From Paramixta manurensis (lineage in GTDB: Bacteria; Pseudomonadota; Gammaproteobacteria; Enterobacterales; Enterobacteriaceae), in contig NZ_CP054212.1 of assembly GCF_013285385.1 (NCBI RefSeq), forward strand, positions 868,001-932,000: a stretch of 64,000 nucleotides of DNA. The letters run 5' to 3'. The notes beneath the pieces were generated by a model, which was given only the letters and a program-made list of their open reading frames with translations, was not told where the DNA came from and did not search any database. Position numbers and translations under genes: made by a program. Of this stretch, positions 15,053 to 24,067 are shown one piece after another (position 1 is the stretch's first letter; every line of letters starts with the position of its first letter).

Positions 15053-16014
15053 TCGCCAATCCATTGCGTGCGTTTATCGGCCACTTGTTGTGGGCTAAAT
15101 TGCAGCGTGGTGTGTGGGCGGGTAAGGGTGTCAAAACCCGGCGGTAAGGTTATTTTCGTCACCGGGTACATCCAGTTGCCGGTAGGGATGGTCTGCTGAA
15201 ATGGCTGGCTGATGATAAATTTCATAAAGCGCTGCGCCAGTTCAGGTTGCTTACTACTTGCTAGCCGGGCGGCGACTTCGACTTGAAGGTAATGTCCCTC
15301 GGCAAAATCCGCCGCGGCATAGTGAGCGTTTTTCTCTTCAATCAGATGATAGGCGGGCGAGGTGGTATAGCTCAGGACTAAATCGCCTTCACCTTTCAAG
15401 AACAAGCCATAGGCTTCGCTCCAGCCTTTGGTGACGGTGACGGTTTTCTCTGCCAGCTTTTGCCAGGCGGCGGGCGCCTGGTCACCATAGACCTTTTTCA
15501 TCCACAACAATAAACCCAGGCCTGGCGTACTGGTGCGGGGATCCTCGTAAATGACTTTCCATTTCTGTGGGCTGTCGACCAACTCTTTCAGGCTCTTGGG
15601 CGGATTTTTCAGCTTGGTTTTGTCATAAACAAAAGCGAACCAACCGTAGTCATAGGGCACGAAGGTGTCATTTTTCCAGCCGCCCGGCAGGTTTACGCTC
15701 GCCGTGTCTACGCCGCTTTGCGTAAACAATCCGGTTTTTTCGGCGGCCTGTATCAGGTTGTTATCAAGCCCGAGTACCACGTCGGCTTTACTGTGTTTGC
15801 CTTCCATCCGTAGGCGGTTGAGGAGCGAAACGCCATCCTCCAGCGCGACAAATTTCACGGTACAGCCACAGTTGGCCTCAAAGGCTTTTTTGACCGCCGG
15901 GCCGGGGCCCCAGTCAGCGGAAAAAGAGTCATAAGTGTAAACGGTAAGCGTGGGTTTTGCGGCTAATACCGGGGCGGATAGCAGCAACAAAGCGGGCAGG
16001 ATCTTGTTTAACAC
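15028..16014 (-). CDS. thiB: Periplasmic thiamine-binding protein ThiB
   Basis: 328 residues from a GTG start (VLNKILPALLLLSAPVLAAK), with AAGGAG 6 bases upstream; the open frame runs further but this site matches E. coli ThiB (327 aa). Residues 1-18 are a signal peptide ending A-L/A-A-K. The mature part is a typical solute-binding fold with LTVYTYDSF, EDGVSLLNRLRMEGKHSKAD and PRTSTPGLGLLLWM. It delivers thiamine to ThiPQ. Only 58 bases separate it from the sgrR stop, with no room for a TPP riboswitch, and no THI-box sequence is seen there. It is probably co-transcribed with sgrR. Confidence 0.94.
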   Translation of the reverse strand: MLNKILPALLLLSAPVLAAKPTLTVYTYDSFSADWGPGPAVKKAFEANCGCTVKFVALEDGVSLLNRLRMEGKHSKADVVLGLDNNLIQAAEKTGLFTQSGVDTASVNLPGGWKNDTFVPYDYGWFAFVYDKTKLKNPPKSLKELVDSPQKWKVIYEDPRTSTPGLGLLLWMKKVYGDQAPAAWQKLAEKTVTVTKGWSEAYGLFLKGEGDLVLSYTTSPAYHLIEEKNAHYAAADFAEGHYLQVEVAARLASSKQPELAQRFMKFIISQPFQQTIPTGNWMYPVTKITLPPGFDTLTRPHTTLQFSPQQVADKRTQWIGEWQRAVSQ

Positions 16015-16072
16015 GTCGCGCTCCTTGAGGAGAAAGGTGTATTCTAGTGGCTTCATTCGGCTAACGAAAGCC

Positions 16073-17734
16073 TCATGACTCCGGCGGCGCAAACCAGGCG
16101 GATTTAAAATCAAACCAACCGAGTGTGTTCATTCGAACACCGCGCATACTGCGTTGCCCTTGTAGTAGTAGCCAATGGTGGAAGAGCGGATGCAGATGAT
16201 AGCCATCCACCAATTGCTTACTCCAGTCGGCCAGCGAGAGCGTTTGTTGACGCCAGCGCTGCGCGTCATGTTCCCAGTCAATATCAATACAGTGATGAAC
16301 CAGCGGGATCTCATACAGCAAGGCGAAGAGAGAAAAATCGACCGGCAGGGTGAAGTTGGCGCTGCCAAGCCAAATATCGCTTTGTGCCTCGCCGCGATAC
16401 CAGCTTTCATAATCTACCTGTTGCGTCACCAGCCTGACGCCGTGCGCCGCCAGTACGGGCGCAAGCGCGTTAGCGATTTCCTGATGTTCAATATGGTCGC
16501 TATACCAGGTCAGCGTCAGGGTTTCTAACCCTTCCGTTTTGGTTGCCGGCGTCATATCACGACGATGGTGCCAGCGCGGCAAGAGGCCATAGGCCGGGAA
16601 CCAGTAACGTTGATAGCCAGGGTTGGCATTATTTAGCAGCGCAATCGGGGTAAAAATACTCCCGAGCCAGCGACGCACCTGCTCACTGCGTCCTTGCGGC
16701 GACCGTTGGTCGAATAAGAGAAAGTAGCAACCCTCTTCCAAACGGCTCTCTTCCGCTTTTTCATCTTGATTGTTTCCCTGTAATTTTACCCCGGAGTACA
16801 CCAACTCATCGCTGATCTCCGGCAGAACCCAAATCGCCACTTCATCGATCAGAGCGCGATAGCCAAAGTAATCATCGAATGCCTGAATTTTAAGTTGCGA
16901 TTGTTGATTACGGGCGATTGCGTAAGGGCCGGTACCGACCGGTTGGCGGGCGAAATCCGGTAACGAGGGCCACTCTTTGGGTAAAATCATGGCGCTGGTG
17001 CTGCCCAGTAGCCAGGGAAGCCAGTTGTCGGGCTGGTTGAGATGAATATCCAGCGTCCATGGCGTAGAGGAGGTGATCTCGATCAGATGGTTAAATAACG
17101 GTTGCACGGTAAGCCGTTGTAGTGATGCCACAACATCCGCCATATCCAGCTCACGCCCGTGATGAAAATGAATTGCCGGACGTAAAAAAAAGCGCCAGTG
17201 AAGCGGCGAGAGTGATTGCCAGTGATGCGCAATATCCGGTTCCAGTTCCCCATTTTCCTCATTTATGCGTGTCAAACCGCTAAAGATTTGGCGGGCGAGA
17301 TGGGTTTCGGAACGGCGCAGGGGAGAGCCGGGCAGGAGATTCAGCAGTGGGCGGTAATACAGCACGCGCAATATATGTTTCCCCTGGCGAAAGCTACGGC
17401 CCAGATGGGAAGCGATCATCTGGCGAACGCGGTTTTTATCGCCAACTAACTGTACCAGTTGATCGATACGATCCTGTTCCAGTAGGTCTTCCGCCCGCTG
17501 CTGTTGCAGCGCCAGGCCAGTATAAAGAAAGCGGAGCCGGGAACGTCTGCCACGCCCGGCCTCTGCTTGCCACTCCAGCCAGCCCTGCTCTTGCATCGCA
17601 TTGAGCAGGTTGCGCATATGGCGACGAGAGCAGTTTAGCTGCAACGCTAATTCACTGAGCGTGGTTTCCTGCGATTGCCCGCTACAGCTTTGCCATAGGC
17701 GGATGAATTGTTGCTGTAAACGGGGTGAGGACAT
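16073..17734 (-). CDS. sgrR: Sugar-phosphate stress transcription regulator SgrR
   Basis: 553 residues (E. coli 551). The N-terminal 100 residues hold a winged-helix DNA-binding domain (LNCSRRHMRNLLNAMQEQGW). The rest resembles an oligopeptide-type solute-binding protein (RVLYYRPLLNLLPGSPLRRS, WRFFLRPAIHFHHGRE) and ends MNTLGWFDFKSAWFAPPES. In E. coli it senses glucose-6-phosphate accumulation and activates sgrS, transcribed divergently. The divergent arrangement with sgrS and setA is kept here, but the intergenic region contains an ERIC element. The gene runs into thiBPQ downstream. Confidence 0.95.
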   Translation of the reverse strand: MSSPRLQQQFIRLWQSCSGQSQETTLSELALQLNCSRRHMRNLLNAMQEQGWLEWQAEAGRGRRSRLRFLYTGLALQQQRAEDLLEQDRIDQLVQLVGDKNRVRQMIASHLGRSFRQGKHILRVLYYRPLLNLLPGSPLRRSETHLARQIFSGLTRINEENGELEPDIAHHWQSLSPLHWRFFLRPAIHFHHGRELDMADVVASLQRLTVQPLFNHLIEITSSTPWTLDIHLNQPDNWLPWLLGSTSAMILPKEWPSLPDFARQPVGTGPYAIARNQQSQLKIQAFDDYFGYRALIDEVAIWVLPEISDELVYSGVKLQGNNQDEKAEESRLEEGCYFLLFDQRSPQGRSEQVRRWLGSIFTPIALLNNANPGYQRYWFPAYGLLPRWHHRRDMTPATKTEGLETLTLTWYSDHIEHQEIANALAPVLAAHGVRLVTQQVDYESWYRGEAQSDIWLGSANFTLPVDFSLFALLYEIPLVHHCIDIDWEHDAQRWRQQTLSLADWSKQLVDGYHLHPLFHHWLLLQGQRSMRGVRMNTLGWFDFKSAWFAPPES

Positions 17735-17788
17735 AAAAGGGGAACTCCGCTGTAAAAGGCATCAGTTTTTCCTACCCCTTATTATGGT

Positions 17789-17801
17789 GATAATAACCGC
17801 A
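17789..17801 (+). promoter_or_regulatory. Putative sgrS promoter -10 region
   Basis: GATAAT at 17789-17794 lies 7 bases before a GATGAA sequence that resembles the 5' end of E. coli SgrS RNA. No good -35 is seen (TTTTTC at the right distance), as expected for an SgrR-activated promoter. The SgrR operator would lie between here and the sgrR start at 17734. Assignment by position and sequence analogy. Confidence 0.45.
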
Positions 17802-17828
17802 GATGAAAGAGCGGGAGGCATCATTATT

Positions 17829-17954
17829 TATATCCTAAATAATTCGAATTGCAGGAAGGTAGCAAGAGAGTGAATCCCGATGAGCTTACTGCGGTAAGTG
17901 GTTCGGGTGAGCGAACGACGCTAACGCGCCTGCAACTTGAAGCATGGCGGATAA
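17829..17954 (+). repeat. ERIC (enterobacterial repetitive intergenic consensus) element
   Basis: About 126 bp, the standard ERIC length. It begins TATATCCTAAATAATTCGAA and ends near GCGGATAA, roughly inverted ends. The core GTGAATCCC-GATGAGCTTAC and GTAAGTGGTTCGGGTGAGCG correspond to the conserved central inverted repeat on which the ERIC1R and ERIC2 primers are based. It lies inside the sgrS transcription unit, so it is probably transcribed as part of that RNA and would form a long hairpin. Confidence 0.85.
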
Positions 17955-18000
17955 CGTGATGGCGCTCTGACATTTCTTCTGAGTATGGTGCAATTACACC

Positions 18001-18033
18001 AGCCAGCGAACAGCATGTTTGCTGGCTTTTTTC
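18001..18033 (+). terminator. Rho-independent terminator of sgrS
   Basis: The stem AGCCAGC/GCTGGCT with an inner AACA/TGTT pairing and small loop is followed by TTTTTTC. In SgrS this terminator and its U-tail are also needed for Hfq binding. Read-through would run into setA, whose start is 68 bases downstream. Confidence 0.85.
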
Positions 18034-18101
18034 TTGTTGGTATGTTTTCTTCTCTGTTCCTAAAGTGCCTTAGTTTTCGCTTTTCCCACGAAGGAATCCC
18101 T

Positions 18102-19280
18102 ATGAAGTTGCTGTTAACGCGTGGTCGCCGCCTGAATCCGGTGTATGTCGCTTTTATGGCGATCTCCTTTATGGTTGGCGTGGCTGGCGCGCTACAGGCT
18201 CCGACATTGAGCCTATTTCTTACGCGAGACGTGGCGGTGCGTCCGTTCCAGGTCGGCCTGTTTTATACCGTGAACGCGGTAGCAGGGATTGTGGTCAGTT
18301 TGCTGCTAGCGAAACGGTCTGATACGCACGGCGATCGGCGTATGTTGATTTTGTTCTGTTGTCTAATGGCGTTGGCGAACGCATTTTTGTTTGCGTTTAA
18401 CCGCCACTATCTGACGTTGATTACGCTCGGGGTGCTGCTCTCTTCATTGGCGAATGTCGCAATGCCGCAACTGTTCGCGCTGGCGCGCGAGTATGCCGAT
18501 AATTCGGCGCGTGAAGTGGTGATGTTCAGCTCTATTATGCGCGCGCAGCTTTCGTTGGCGTGGGTTATTGGGCCGCCGCTGGCGTTTATGCTGGCATTAA
18601 ATTACGGTTTTGCGGTTATGTTTATGGTGGCCGCCGCGCTGTTTGCGCTCTGTCTGGTGCTGGTGTGGCTTGCGCTACCGTCGGTGGCGCGTCACGAACT
18701 GTCGCCGGAGGTGTTGCTGACCCATACCCGCCTATGGAAGGACGCCGATGTACGTATGCTGTTCCTCGCTTCGATGCTGATGTGGACCTGTAATACCATG
18801 TATATCATTGATATGCCGCTATACATTAGCAGTACGCTGGGGCTACCGGATAAACTGGCGGGATTATTAATGGGGACGGCGGCGGGGCTGGAAGTGCCGG
18901 CGATGCTGTTGGCGGGTTACTACGTTAAACGCTTTGGCAAGCGGCGAATGATGCTGTTCGCCGTGGGGGCTGGCGTGCTGTTTTATCTTGGTTTAGTGCT
19001 GTTTCAACAACGTAATGCATTAATGTTGCTGCAAGTTTTTAATGCGATTTTTATTGGCATTGTGGCAGGGCTTGGCATGTTGTGGTTTCAGGATTTAATG
19101 CCCGGACGGCCCGGCGCGGCGACGACGCTGTTTAGCAACAGTATTTCAACCGGCGTGATTCTTGCCGGGGTATTACAAGGCACTTTGGTCGAAACCTTTG
19201 GTCACTATTCGGTGTACTGGTTGGCGTTATTGATGGCGGTGGTTTCGTTGGGCTTAACCGCGCGGGTGCGAGATGTGTAG
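18102..19280 (+). CDS. setA: Sugar efflux transporter SetA
   Basis: 392 residues from the ATG at 18102 with AAGGA about 6-7 bases upstream, the same length as E. coli SetA. A longer frame from 17985 would overlap the sgrS seed and terminator and is rejected. It is a 12-TM major facilitator protein with VGVAGALQAPTLSLFLTRDV, AREYADNSAREVVMFSS, MWTCNTMYIIDMPLYIS and LMGTAAGLEVPAMLLAGYYV. It exports sugars and analogues and is part of the sugar-phosphate stress response, placed downstream of sgrS and likely co-expressed with it. Confidence 0.94.
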   Translation: MKLLLTRGRRLNPVYVAFMAISFMVGVAGALQAPTLSLFLTRDVAVRPFQVGLFYTVNAVAGIVVSLLLAKRSDTHGDRRMLILFCCLMALANAFLFAFNRHYLTLITLGVLLSSLANVAMPQLFALAREYADNSAREVVMFSSIMRAQLSLAWVIGPPLAFMLALNYGFAVMFMVAAALFALCLVLVWLALPSVARHELSPEVLLTHTRLWKDADVRMLFLASMLMWTCNTMYIIDMPLYISSTLGLPDKLAGLLMGTAAGLEVPAMLLAGYYVKRFGKRRMMLFAVGAGVLFYLGLVLFQQRNALMLLQVFNAIFIGIVAGLGMLWFQDLMPGRPGAATTLFSNSISTGVILAGVLQGTLVETFGHYSVYWLALLMAVVSLGLTARVRDV

Positions 19281-19324
19281 CGAGAGCGTGACGCGTTCCT
19301 GACGCGGCACGCCCTTGCGGCGGG

Positions 19325-19930
19325 TTACTGTAAAAACGCCGGTTGATTCTGCTCGTAGCTGGCAATTGCCGCATCATGCTGTAGGGTCAAACCAATACTG
19401 TCTAAACCGTTAAGCATGCAATGACGACGGAAGCTGTCGATTTCGAACGTATAAGTCTTATCACCGGCTATTACCGTCTGGGTTTCTAAATCAACGGTAA
19501 AGGTGACTCCCGGCTGGGCCTGCACCAGGCGGAACATCTCGTCCACTTCCTCTTCACTCAACCGCACCGGCAACAACTGGTTATTGAATGAATTACCGTA
19601 AAAGATATCCGCAAAGCTTGGCGCAATGACGACGTGAAAACCGAAATCGGTCAGCGCCCAAGGCGCATGTTCGCGTGATGAGCCACAGCCAAAGTTTTCA
19701 CGCGCCAGTAAAATGCTGGCGCCTTTAAATACCGGCTTATTCAGCACGAAATCCGGATTGGGTTGTTGACCCGCATCGTCAAGAAAACGCCAGTCATTAA
19801 ACAGATGTTGACCGAAACCGGTACGCGTGACTTTCTGCAAAAACTGTTTCGGGATAATCGCATCGGTATCGACATTCGCCGCATCCAGCGGCGCAACAAT
19901 GCCGGTATGTTGAGTAAATTTATTCGCCAT
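19325..19930 (-). CDS. leuD: 3-isopropylmalate dehydratase small subunit LeuD
   Basis: 201 residues (E. coli 201). It has DTDAIIPKQFLQKVTRTGFG near the N-terminus and the aconitase swivel motif ENFGCGSSREHAPWAL. With LeuC it isomerises 2-isopropylmalate to 3-isopropylmalate in leucine synthesis. It is last in leuABCD, 11 bases after leuC. The convergent gap to setA (19281-19324) has no clear terminator. Confidence 0.96.
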   Translation of the reverse strand: MANKFTQHTGIVAPLDAANVDTDAIIPKQFLQKVTRTGFGQHLFNDWRFLDDAGQQPNPDFVLNKPVFKGASILLARENFGCGSSREHAPWALTDFGFHVVIAPSFADIFYGNSFNNQLLPVRLSEEEVDEMFRLVQAQPGVTFTVDLETQTVIAGDKTYTFEIDSFRRHCMLNGLDSIGLTLQHDAAIASYEQNQPAFLQ

Positions 19931-19941
19931 GATGGAGTTCC

Positions 19942-21342
19942 TTAATTCAGTTCGCGAATGTCAGCGAAACGGCCGGTAACCGCCGCCGCTGCCGCCATTG
20001 CCGGGCTAACCAAATGCGTGCGGCCGCCACGGCCCTGACGCCCTTCAAAATTACGGTTGCTGGTGGAAGCGCAACGCTCGCCGGGATTCAGACGGTCATT
20101 GTTCATTGCCAGACACATTGAGCAACCCGGTAAGCGCCACTCAAAACCGGCTTCAATAAAGATTTTATCTAAACCTTCGGCTTCCGCCTGGGCTTTAACC
20201 GGACCAGAGCCCGGCACCACCATCGCTACCACGCCTGGCGCGACTTTACGCCCTTTGGCGATTTCTGCCGCGGCGCGTAAATCTTCAATGCGCGAGTTGG
20301 TGCAAGAACCGATAAAGACTTTATCAATACTGACATCGGTCAGCTTAATGCCTGGCTGCAAGTTCATATACGCCAGCGCTTTCTCCGCCGATGCGCGTTC
20401 CACCGGATCGCTGAACGAAGCTGGGTTAGGAATGTTTTGGTTCACCGCAATCACCTGACCGGGGTTAGTTCCCCAGGTTACTTGTGGCGCAATCTCTGCC
20501 GCATCCAAGGTGACGACTTTATCAAACGTCGCATCAGCATCGGATTTCAGGGTACGCCAGTACGCGACTGCGCTCTCCCAGTTTTGGTCTTTTGGCGCGA
20601 ACTGACGCCCTTTCAGATAGGCGAACGTGGTGTCGTCCGGCGCAACCAGACCCGCTTTAGCGCCCATCTCAATCGCCATATTACACAGCGTCATACGGCC
20701 TTCCATGCTCAGCGCTTCGATTGCCGGGCCGCAGAACTCCACGACATGCCCGGTACCGCCCGCGCTGCCCGTCTTACCGATGACCGCCAACACAATATCT
20801 TTCGCGGTGATGCCTGGCGCCGCTTTGCCGACCACTTCAATTTTCATGGTCTTGGCACGGCCCTGTTTCAGGGTTTGCGTTGCCAGCACATGTTCCACTT
20901 CTGAGGTACCAATACCAAACGCCAGCGCGCCAAATGCGCCGTGCGTCGCGGTATGAGAATCACCGCAAACGATGGTCATACCGGGCAACGTCATGCCTTG
21001 CTCAGGACCAATAACGTGGACGATCCCCTGAAACGGGTGGTTCAGGTCATATAACTGCACGCCAAACTCAGCACAGTTTTTGATCAGCTCTTGCATCTGG
21101 ATCCGCGCCATTTCGCCCGATGCATTGATGTCTTTGGTCTGCGTGGAAACGTTGTGATCCATAGTGGCGAACGTTTTCGCTGGCTGACGCACCGGACGAC
21201 CGTGTGCGCGCAGGCCATCAAACGCTTGCGGCGAGGTGACTTCATGCACCAGATGACGGTCGATATACAGCAGTGGCGTTTCGTTCGGCGCTTGGTGGAC
21301 GACATGTGCATCAAATAACTTCTGGTATAAAGTTTTGCTCAT
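19942..21342 (-). CDS. leuC: 3-isopropylmalate dehydratase large subunit LeuC
   Basis: 466 residues, as in E. coli. The [4Fe-4S] ligands are visible in IGSCTNSRIEDLRAAA and PGCSMCLAMN, and the substrate region CGDSHTATHGAFGALAFGIG is intact. It forms the heterodimeric isopropylmalate isomerase with LeuD. The leuB stop is 2 bases upstream, so the operon is tightly packed. No unusual features. Confidence 0.97.
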   Translation of the reverse strand: MSKTLYQKLFDAHVVHQAPNETPLLYIDRHLVHEVTSPQAFDGLRAHGRPVRQPAKTFATMDHNVSTQTKDINASGEMARIQMQELIKNCAEFGVQLYDLNHPFQGIVHVIGPEQGMTLPGMTIVCGDSHTATHGAFGALAFGIGTSEVEHVLATQTLKQGRAKTMKIEVVGKAAPGITAKDIVLAVIGKTGSAGGTGHVVEFCGPAIEALSMEGRMTLCNMAIEMGAKAGLVAPDDTTFAYLKGRQFAPKDQNWESAVAYWRTLKSDADATFDKVVTLDAAEIAPQVTWGTNPGQVIAVNQNIPNPASFSDPVERASAEKALAYMNLQPGIKLTDVSIDKVFIGSCTNSRIEDLRAAAEIAKGRKVAPGVVAMVVPGSGPVKAQAEAEGLDKIFIEAGFEWRLPGCSMCLAMNNDRLNPGERCASTSNRNFEGRQGRGGRTHLVSPAMAAAAAVTGRFADIRELN

Positions 21343-21344
21343 TT

Positions 21345-22436
21345 TTATTTTTCTCCGGAGATAAAGCGGGCGATGATCGAGCCCATTTCATCGGTGCTAA
21401 CGGCCTGACCGTCACCGGCCAAATCACTGGTGCGATAGCCTTCCTCCAGCGCGCGGTTAATCGCTTGCTCAATCGCATTTGCCGCTTCGTCAGCATCAAG
21501 GCTGTAACGCAGCAGCAGAGACAACGACAGAATTTGCGCAACCGGGTTGGCGATGTTTTTCCCGGCAATATCCGGCGCAGAGCCGCCCGCCGGTTCGTAC
21601 AGGCCGAAGCTTTGTTCATTCAGGCTGGCGGAGGGCAGCATCCCCATGGAGCCGGTGATCATTGCGCACTCATCGGAGAGAATATCGCCGAACAGATTGG
21701 AGCACAGCAGCACGTCAAACTGCGACGGCTCTTTAATCAACTGCATAGTGGCGTTATCGATATACATATGATTTAACTGTACATCCGGATAATCTTTTGC
21801 CACTTGGTTCACAATCTCGCGCCACATCACTGAGGTTTGCAGCACATTGGCTTTATCGATTGAGGTCACTTTATTACGGCGTTTACGCGCCGATTCAAAG
21901 GCGATGCGCGCAATGCGCTCGATCTCAAAACGATGATACACCTCGGTATCGAAAGCGCGTTCGTGCATACCGCTACCTTCACGCCCTTTCGGCTGACCGA
22001 AATAGATGCCGCCGGTCAGTTCGCGCACGCACAGAATATCGAAACCCTGGTCGGCGATGTCGCGACGTAACGGACAGAATGCTTCCAGGCCTTTATACAG
22101 GCTGGCCGGGCGCAGATTACTGAATAATTTAAAATGTTTACGCAACGGCAACAGTGCGCCGCGTTCCGGTTGTTCGGCGGGCGGCAAATGCTCCCATTTC
22201 GGACCGCCGACTGAACCGAACAGAATAGCATCCGCCTGCTCGCAGCCCGCCACGGTAGCAGGTGGCAGCGGCTGGCCGTGGCGGTCAATCGCGATACCGC
22301 CAACATCATATTCGCTGGTAGTGATACGCATACCGAAACGGTTACGAATGGCATCCAATACTTTTATTGCCTGCGCCATTACTTCCGGCCCGATACCGTC
22401 ACCCGGTAAGACGGCGATATGATAAGTTTTCGACAT
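21345..22436 (-). CDS. leuB: 3-isopropylmalate dehydrogenase LeuB
   Basis: 363 residues from the ATG at 22436 (MSKTYHIAVLPGDGIGPEVM), the E. coli length; a GTG two codons upstream is possible. Diagnostic parts are FGSVGGPKWEHLPP, RELTGGIYFGQPKGREG and the NAD-site region MITGSMGMLPSASL. It oxidatively decarboxylates 3-isopropylmalate to 2-oxoisocaproate. The start lies 2 bases past the leuA stop, and AAGGAA within the leuA end serves as ribosome site. Confidence 0.96.
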   Translation of the reverse strand: MSKTYHIAVLPGDGIGPEVMAQAIKVLDAIRNRFGMRITTSEYDVGGIAIDRHGQPLPPATVAGCEQADAILFGSVGGPKWEHLPPAEQPERGALLPLRKHFKLFSNLRPASLYKGLEAFCPLRRDIADQGFDILCVRELTGGIYFGQPKGREGSGMHERAFDTEVYHRFEIERIARIAFESARKRRNKVTSIDKANVLQTSVMWREIVNQVAKDYPDVQLNHMYIDNATMQLIKEPSQFDVLLCSNLFGDILSDECAMITGSMGMLPSASLNEQSFGLYEPAGGSAPDIAGKNIANPVAQILSLSLLLRYSLDADEAANAIEQAINRALEEGYRTSDLAGDGQAVSTDEMGSIIARFISGEK

Positions 22437-22438
22437 GT

Positions 22439-24007
22439 TCACACCGTTTCCTTTTGCTCTTTGCTCATCGATTTACGTTGTAATTCTTGCTCAACCTGCT
22501 TCGCGCGCCAGATGTTATTCAAGGCGTTGATCATGGCTTTCGCCGAGGATTCGACGATGTCAGTGGCTAATCCGACGCCGTGGAATTTACGATTATTGTA
22601 ATTCACCACAATGTCTACCTGGCCCAGCGCATCTTTACCATGACCTTTAGCGGTTAATTGGTATTTCACCAGCTCAATATCAAAATCAGTAATACGGTTG
22701 ATGGCTTGATAAACCGCATCCACCGGACCGTTACCGGTTGCTGCCTCAGACTTAATGGTTTCGCCGCAGCCCAGATTGACTGAGGCGGTCGCCGTAATGG
22801 TAGAACCGGACTGCACGTTAAAGTCTTTTAACTGGAAGTGTTCTGGCTCTTCATTCTGTTTATTAATAAACGCCAGCGCTTCCAGATCATAATCAAAAAC
22901 CTGGCCTTTTTTATCCGCCAGTTTCAGGAAGGCGTCATACAGCGCATCCATACTGTAATCACTCTCTTTATAACCCATCTCTTCCATACGGTGTTTTACC
23001 GCAGCCCGGCCAGAGCGCGAGGTCAGGTTCAACTGTACCTGGTTCAGACCGATGGATTCCGGCGTCATGATTTCGTAGTTTTCACGATTTTTCAGCACGC
23101 CATCCTGATGGATACCCGATGAGTGCGCGAAGGCATTAGAACCGACCACCGCTTTGTTGGCCGGGATCGGCATATTGCAGATCTGACTTACGATTTGGCT
23201 GGTGCGATAAATTTCCTGATGATGAGTGTTGGTGTGTACATTCATCATTTGGCTGCGGGTTTTAATCGCCATAATCACTTCTTCCAGCGCACAGTTACCG
23301 GCACGCTCGCCCAAACCGTTCAAGGTTCCTTCAACCTGACGCGCGCCAGCCTGCACTGCCGCAACAGCATTGCCGACCGCCATACCCAAATCATCGTGGG
23401 TATGCACAGACAAAATCGCTTTATCGATATTCGGAACACGGTCAATCAGGCTGGAGATAATATTGCTGTATTCGTGGGGCAGGGTATAACCGACGGTATC
23501 AGGGATATTGATGGTGGTCGCGCCAGCATTAATTGCGGCTTCCACCACACGACACAGATCGTCGATTGGCGTACGACCGCCATCTTCACAAGAAAACTCG
23601 ACATCATCGGTATAGTTGCGTGCGCGTTTGACCATGCGTACTGCGCGGTCAATAACTTCAGGCAGAGTGCTACGCAGTTTGGTGGCGATATGCATCGGCG
23701 ACGTTGCCAGGAAGGTATGGATACGATAAGCATCAGCAACGCGCAGCGCTTCATACGCGGCGTCGATATCTTTTTCCACGCAACGCGCCAGGCCGCAGAC
23801 CCGGCTGTTTTTAATGGTGCGGGCAATGGTTTGAACGGATTCGAAATCGCCAGGCGAGGAGACAGGGAAACCGACTTCCATCACGTCAATCCCCATGCGC
23901 TCCAGCGCCAGGGCGATTTGCAGTTTTTCTTTAACACTCAGGCTGGCCTGCAGGGCCTGTTCACCGTCGCGCAGAGTGGTATCGAAAATAATGACTTGTT
24001 GGCTCAT
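22439..24007 (-). CDS. leuA: 2-isopropylmalate synthase LeuA
   Basis: 522 residues from the ATG giving MSQQVIIFDTTLRDGEQALQ; upstream in-frame codons overlap the attenuator and are excluded. The catalytic HMGL-like barrel has DTTLRDGEQ, SVHTHDDLGMAVGNAV and NGLGERAGNCALEE. The C-terminal part from about residue 390 is the LeuA leucine-binding regulatory domain, so feedback inhibition by leucine is expected. It condenses acetyl-CoA with 2-oxoisovalerate. First structural gene of the operon, behind leuL and its attenuator. Confidence 0.96.
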   Translation of the reverse strand: MSQQVIIFDTTLRDGEQALQASLSVKEKLQIALALERMGIDVMEVGFPVSSPGDFESVQTIARTIKNSRVCGLARCVEKDIDAAYEALRVADAYRIHTFLATSPMHIATKLRSTLPEVIDRAVRMVKRARNYTDDVEFSCEDGGRTPIDDLCRVVEAAINAGATTINIPDTVGYTLPHEYSNIISSLIDRVPNIDKAILSVHTHDDLGMAVGNAVAAVQAGARQVEGTLNGLGERAGNCALEEVIMAIKTRSQMMNVHTNTHHQEIYRTSQIVSQICNMPIPANKAVVGSNAFAHSSGIHQDGVLKNRENYEIMTPESIGLNQVQLNLTSRSGRAAVKHRMEEMGYKESDYSMDALYDAFLKLADKKGQVFDYDLEALAFINKQNEEPEHFQLKDFNVQSGSTITATASVNLGCGETIKSEAATGNGPVDAVYQAINRITDFDIELVKYQLTAKGHGKDALGQVDIVVNYNNRKFHGVGLATDIVESSAKAMINALNNIWRAKQVEQELQRKSMSKEQKETV

Positions 24008-24067
24008 CGTATTCTTCCTTCCGGTTTTTGGCTGTACGCTAATTTCATTTCGCCGTGCAACGAGCAT

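Larger units (their letters stand above)
17802..18033 (+). ncRNA. sgrS: SgrS small regulatory RNA, interrupted by an ERIC element
   Basis: The 3' part is clear: CTGAGTATGGTG (17979-17990) is the ptsG-pairing seed, part of which folds with TACACC as a small hairpin. It is followed by a strong terminator stem (AGCCAGC/GCTGGCT) and a T run, just upstream of setA, exactly as in E. coli. The 5' end is less sure: GATGAAAGAGCGGG at 17802 resembles E. coli's GATGAAGCAAGGGG. Between them sits a 126-bp ERIC sequence (17829-17954). No frame like SgrT is present. With Hfq, SgrS represses ptsG and other sugar transporter mRNAs; the seed keeps perfect complementarity to the ACTCAG-type ptsG site known in enterics. 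Confidence 0.72.

Noticed and set aside
17985..18101. Longer SetA N-terminus
   Set aside because: It would be encoded by the SgrS seed and terminator; the ATG at 18102 gives the exact family length and has an AAGGA site.
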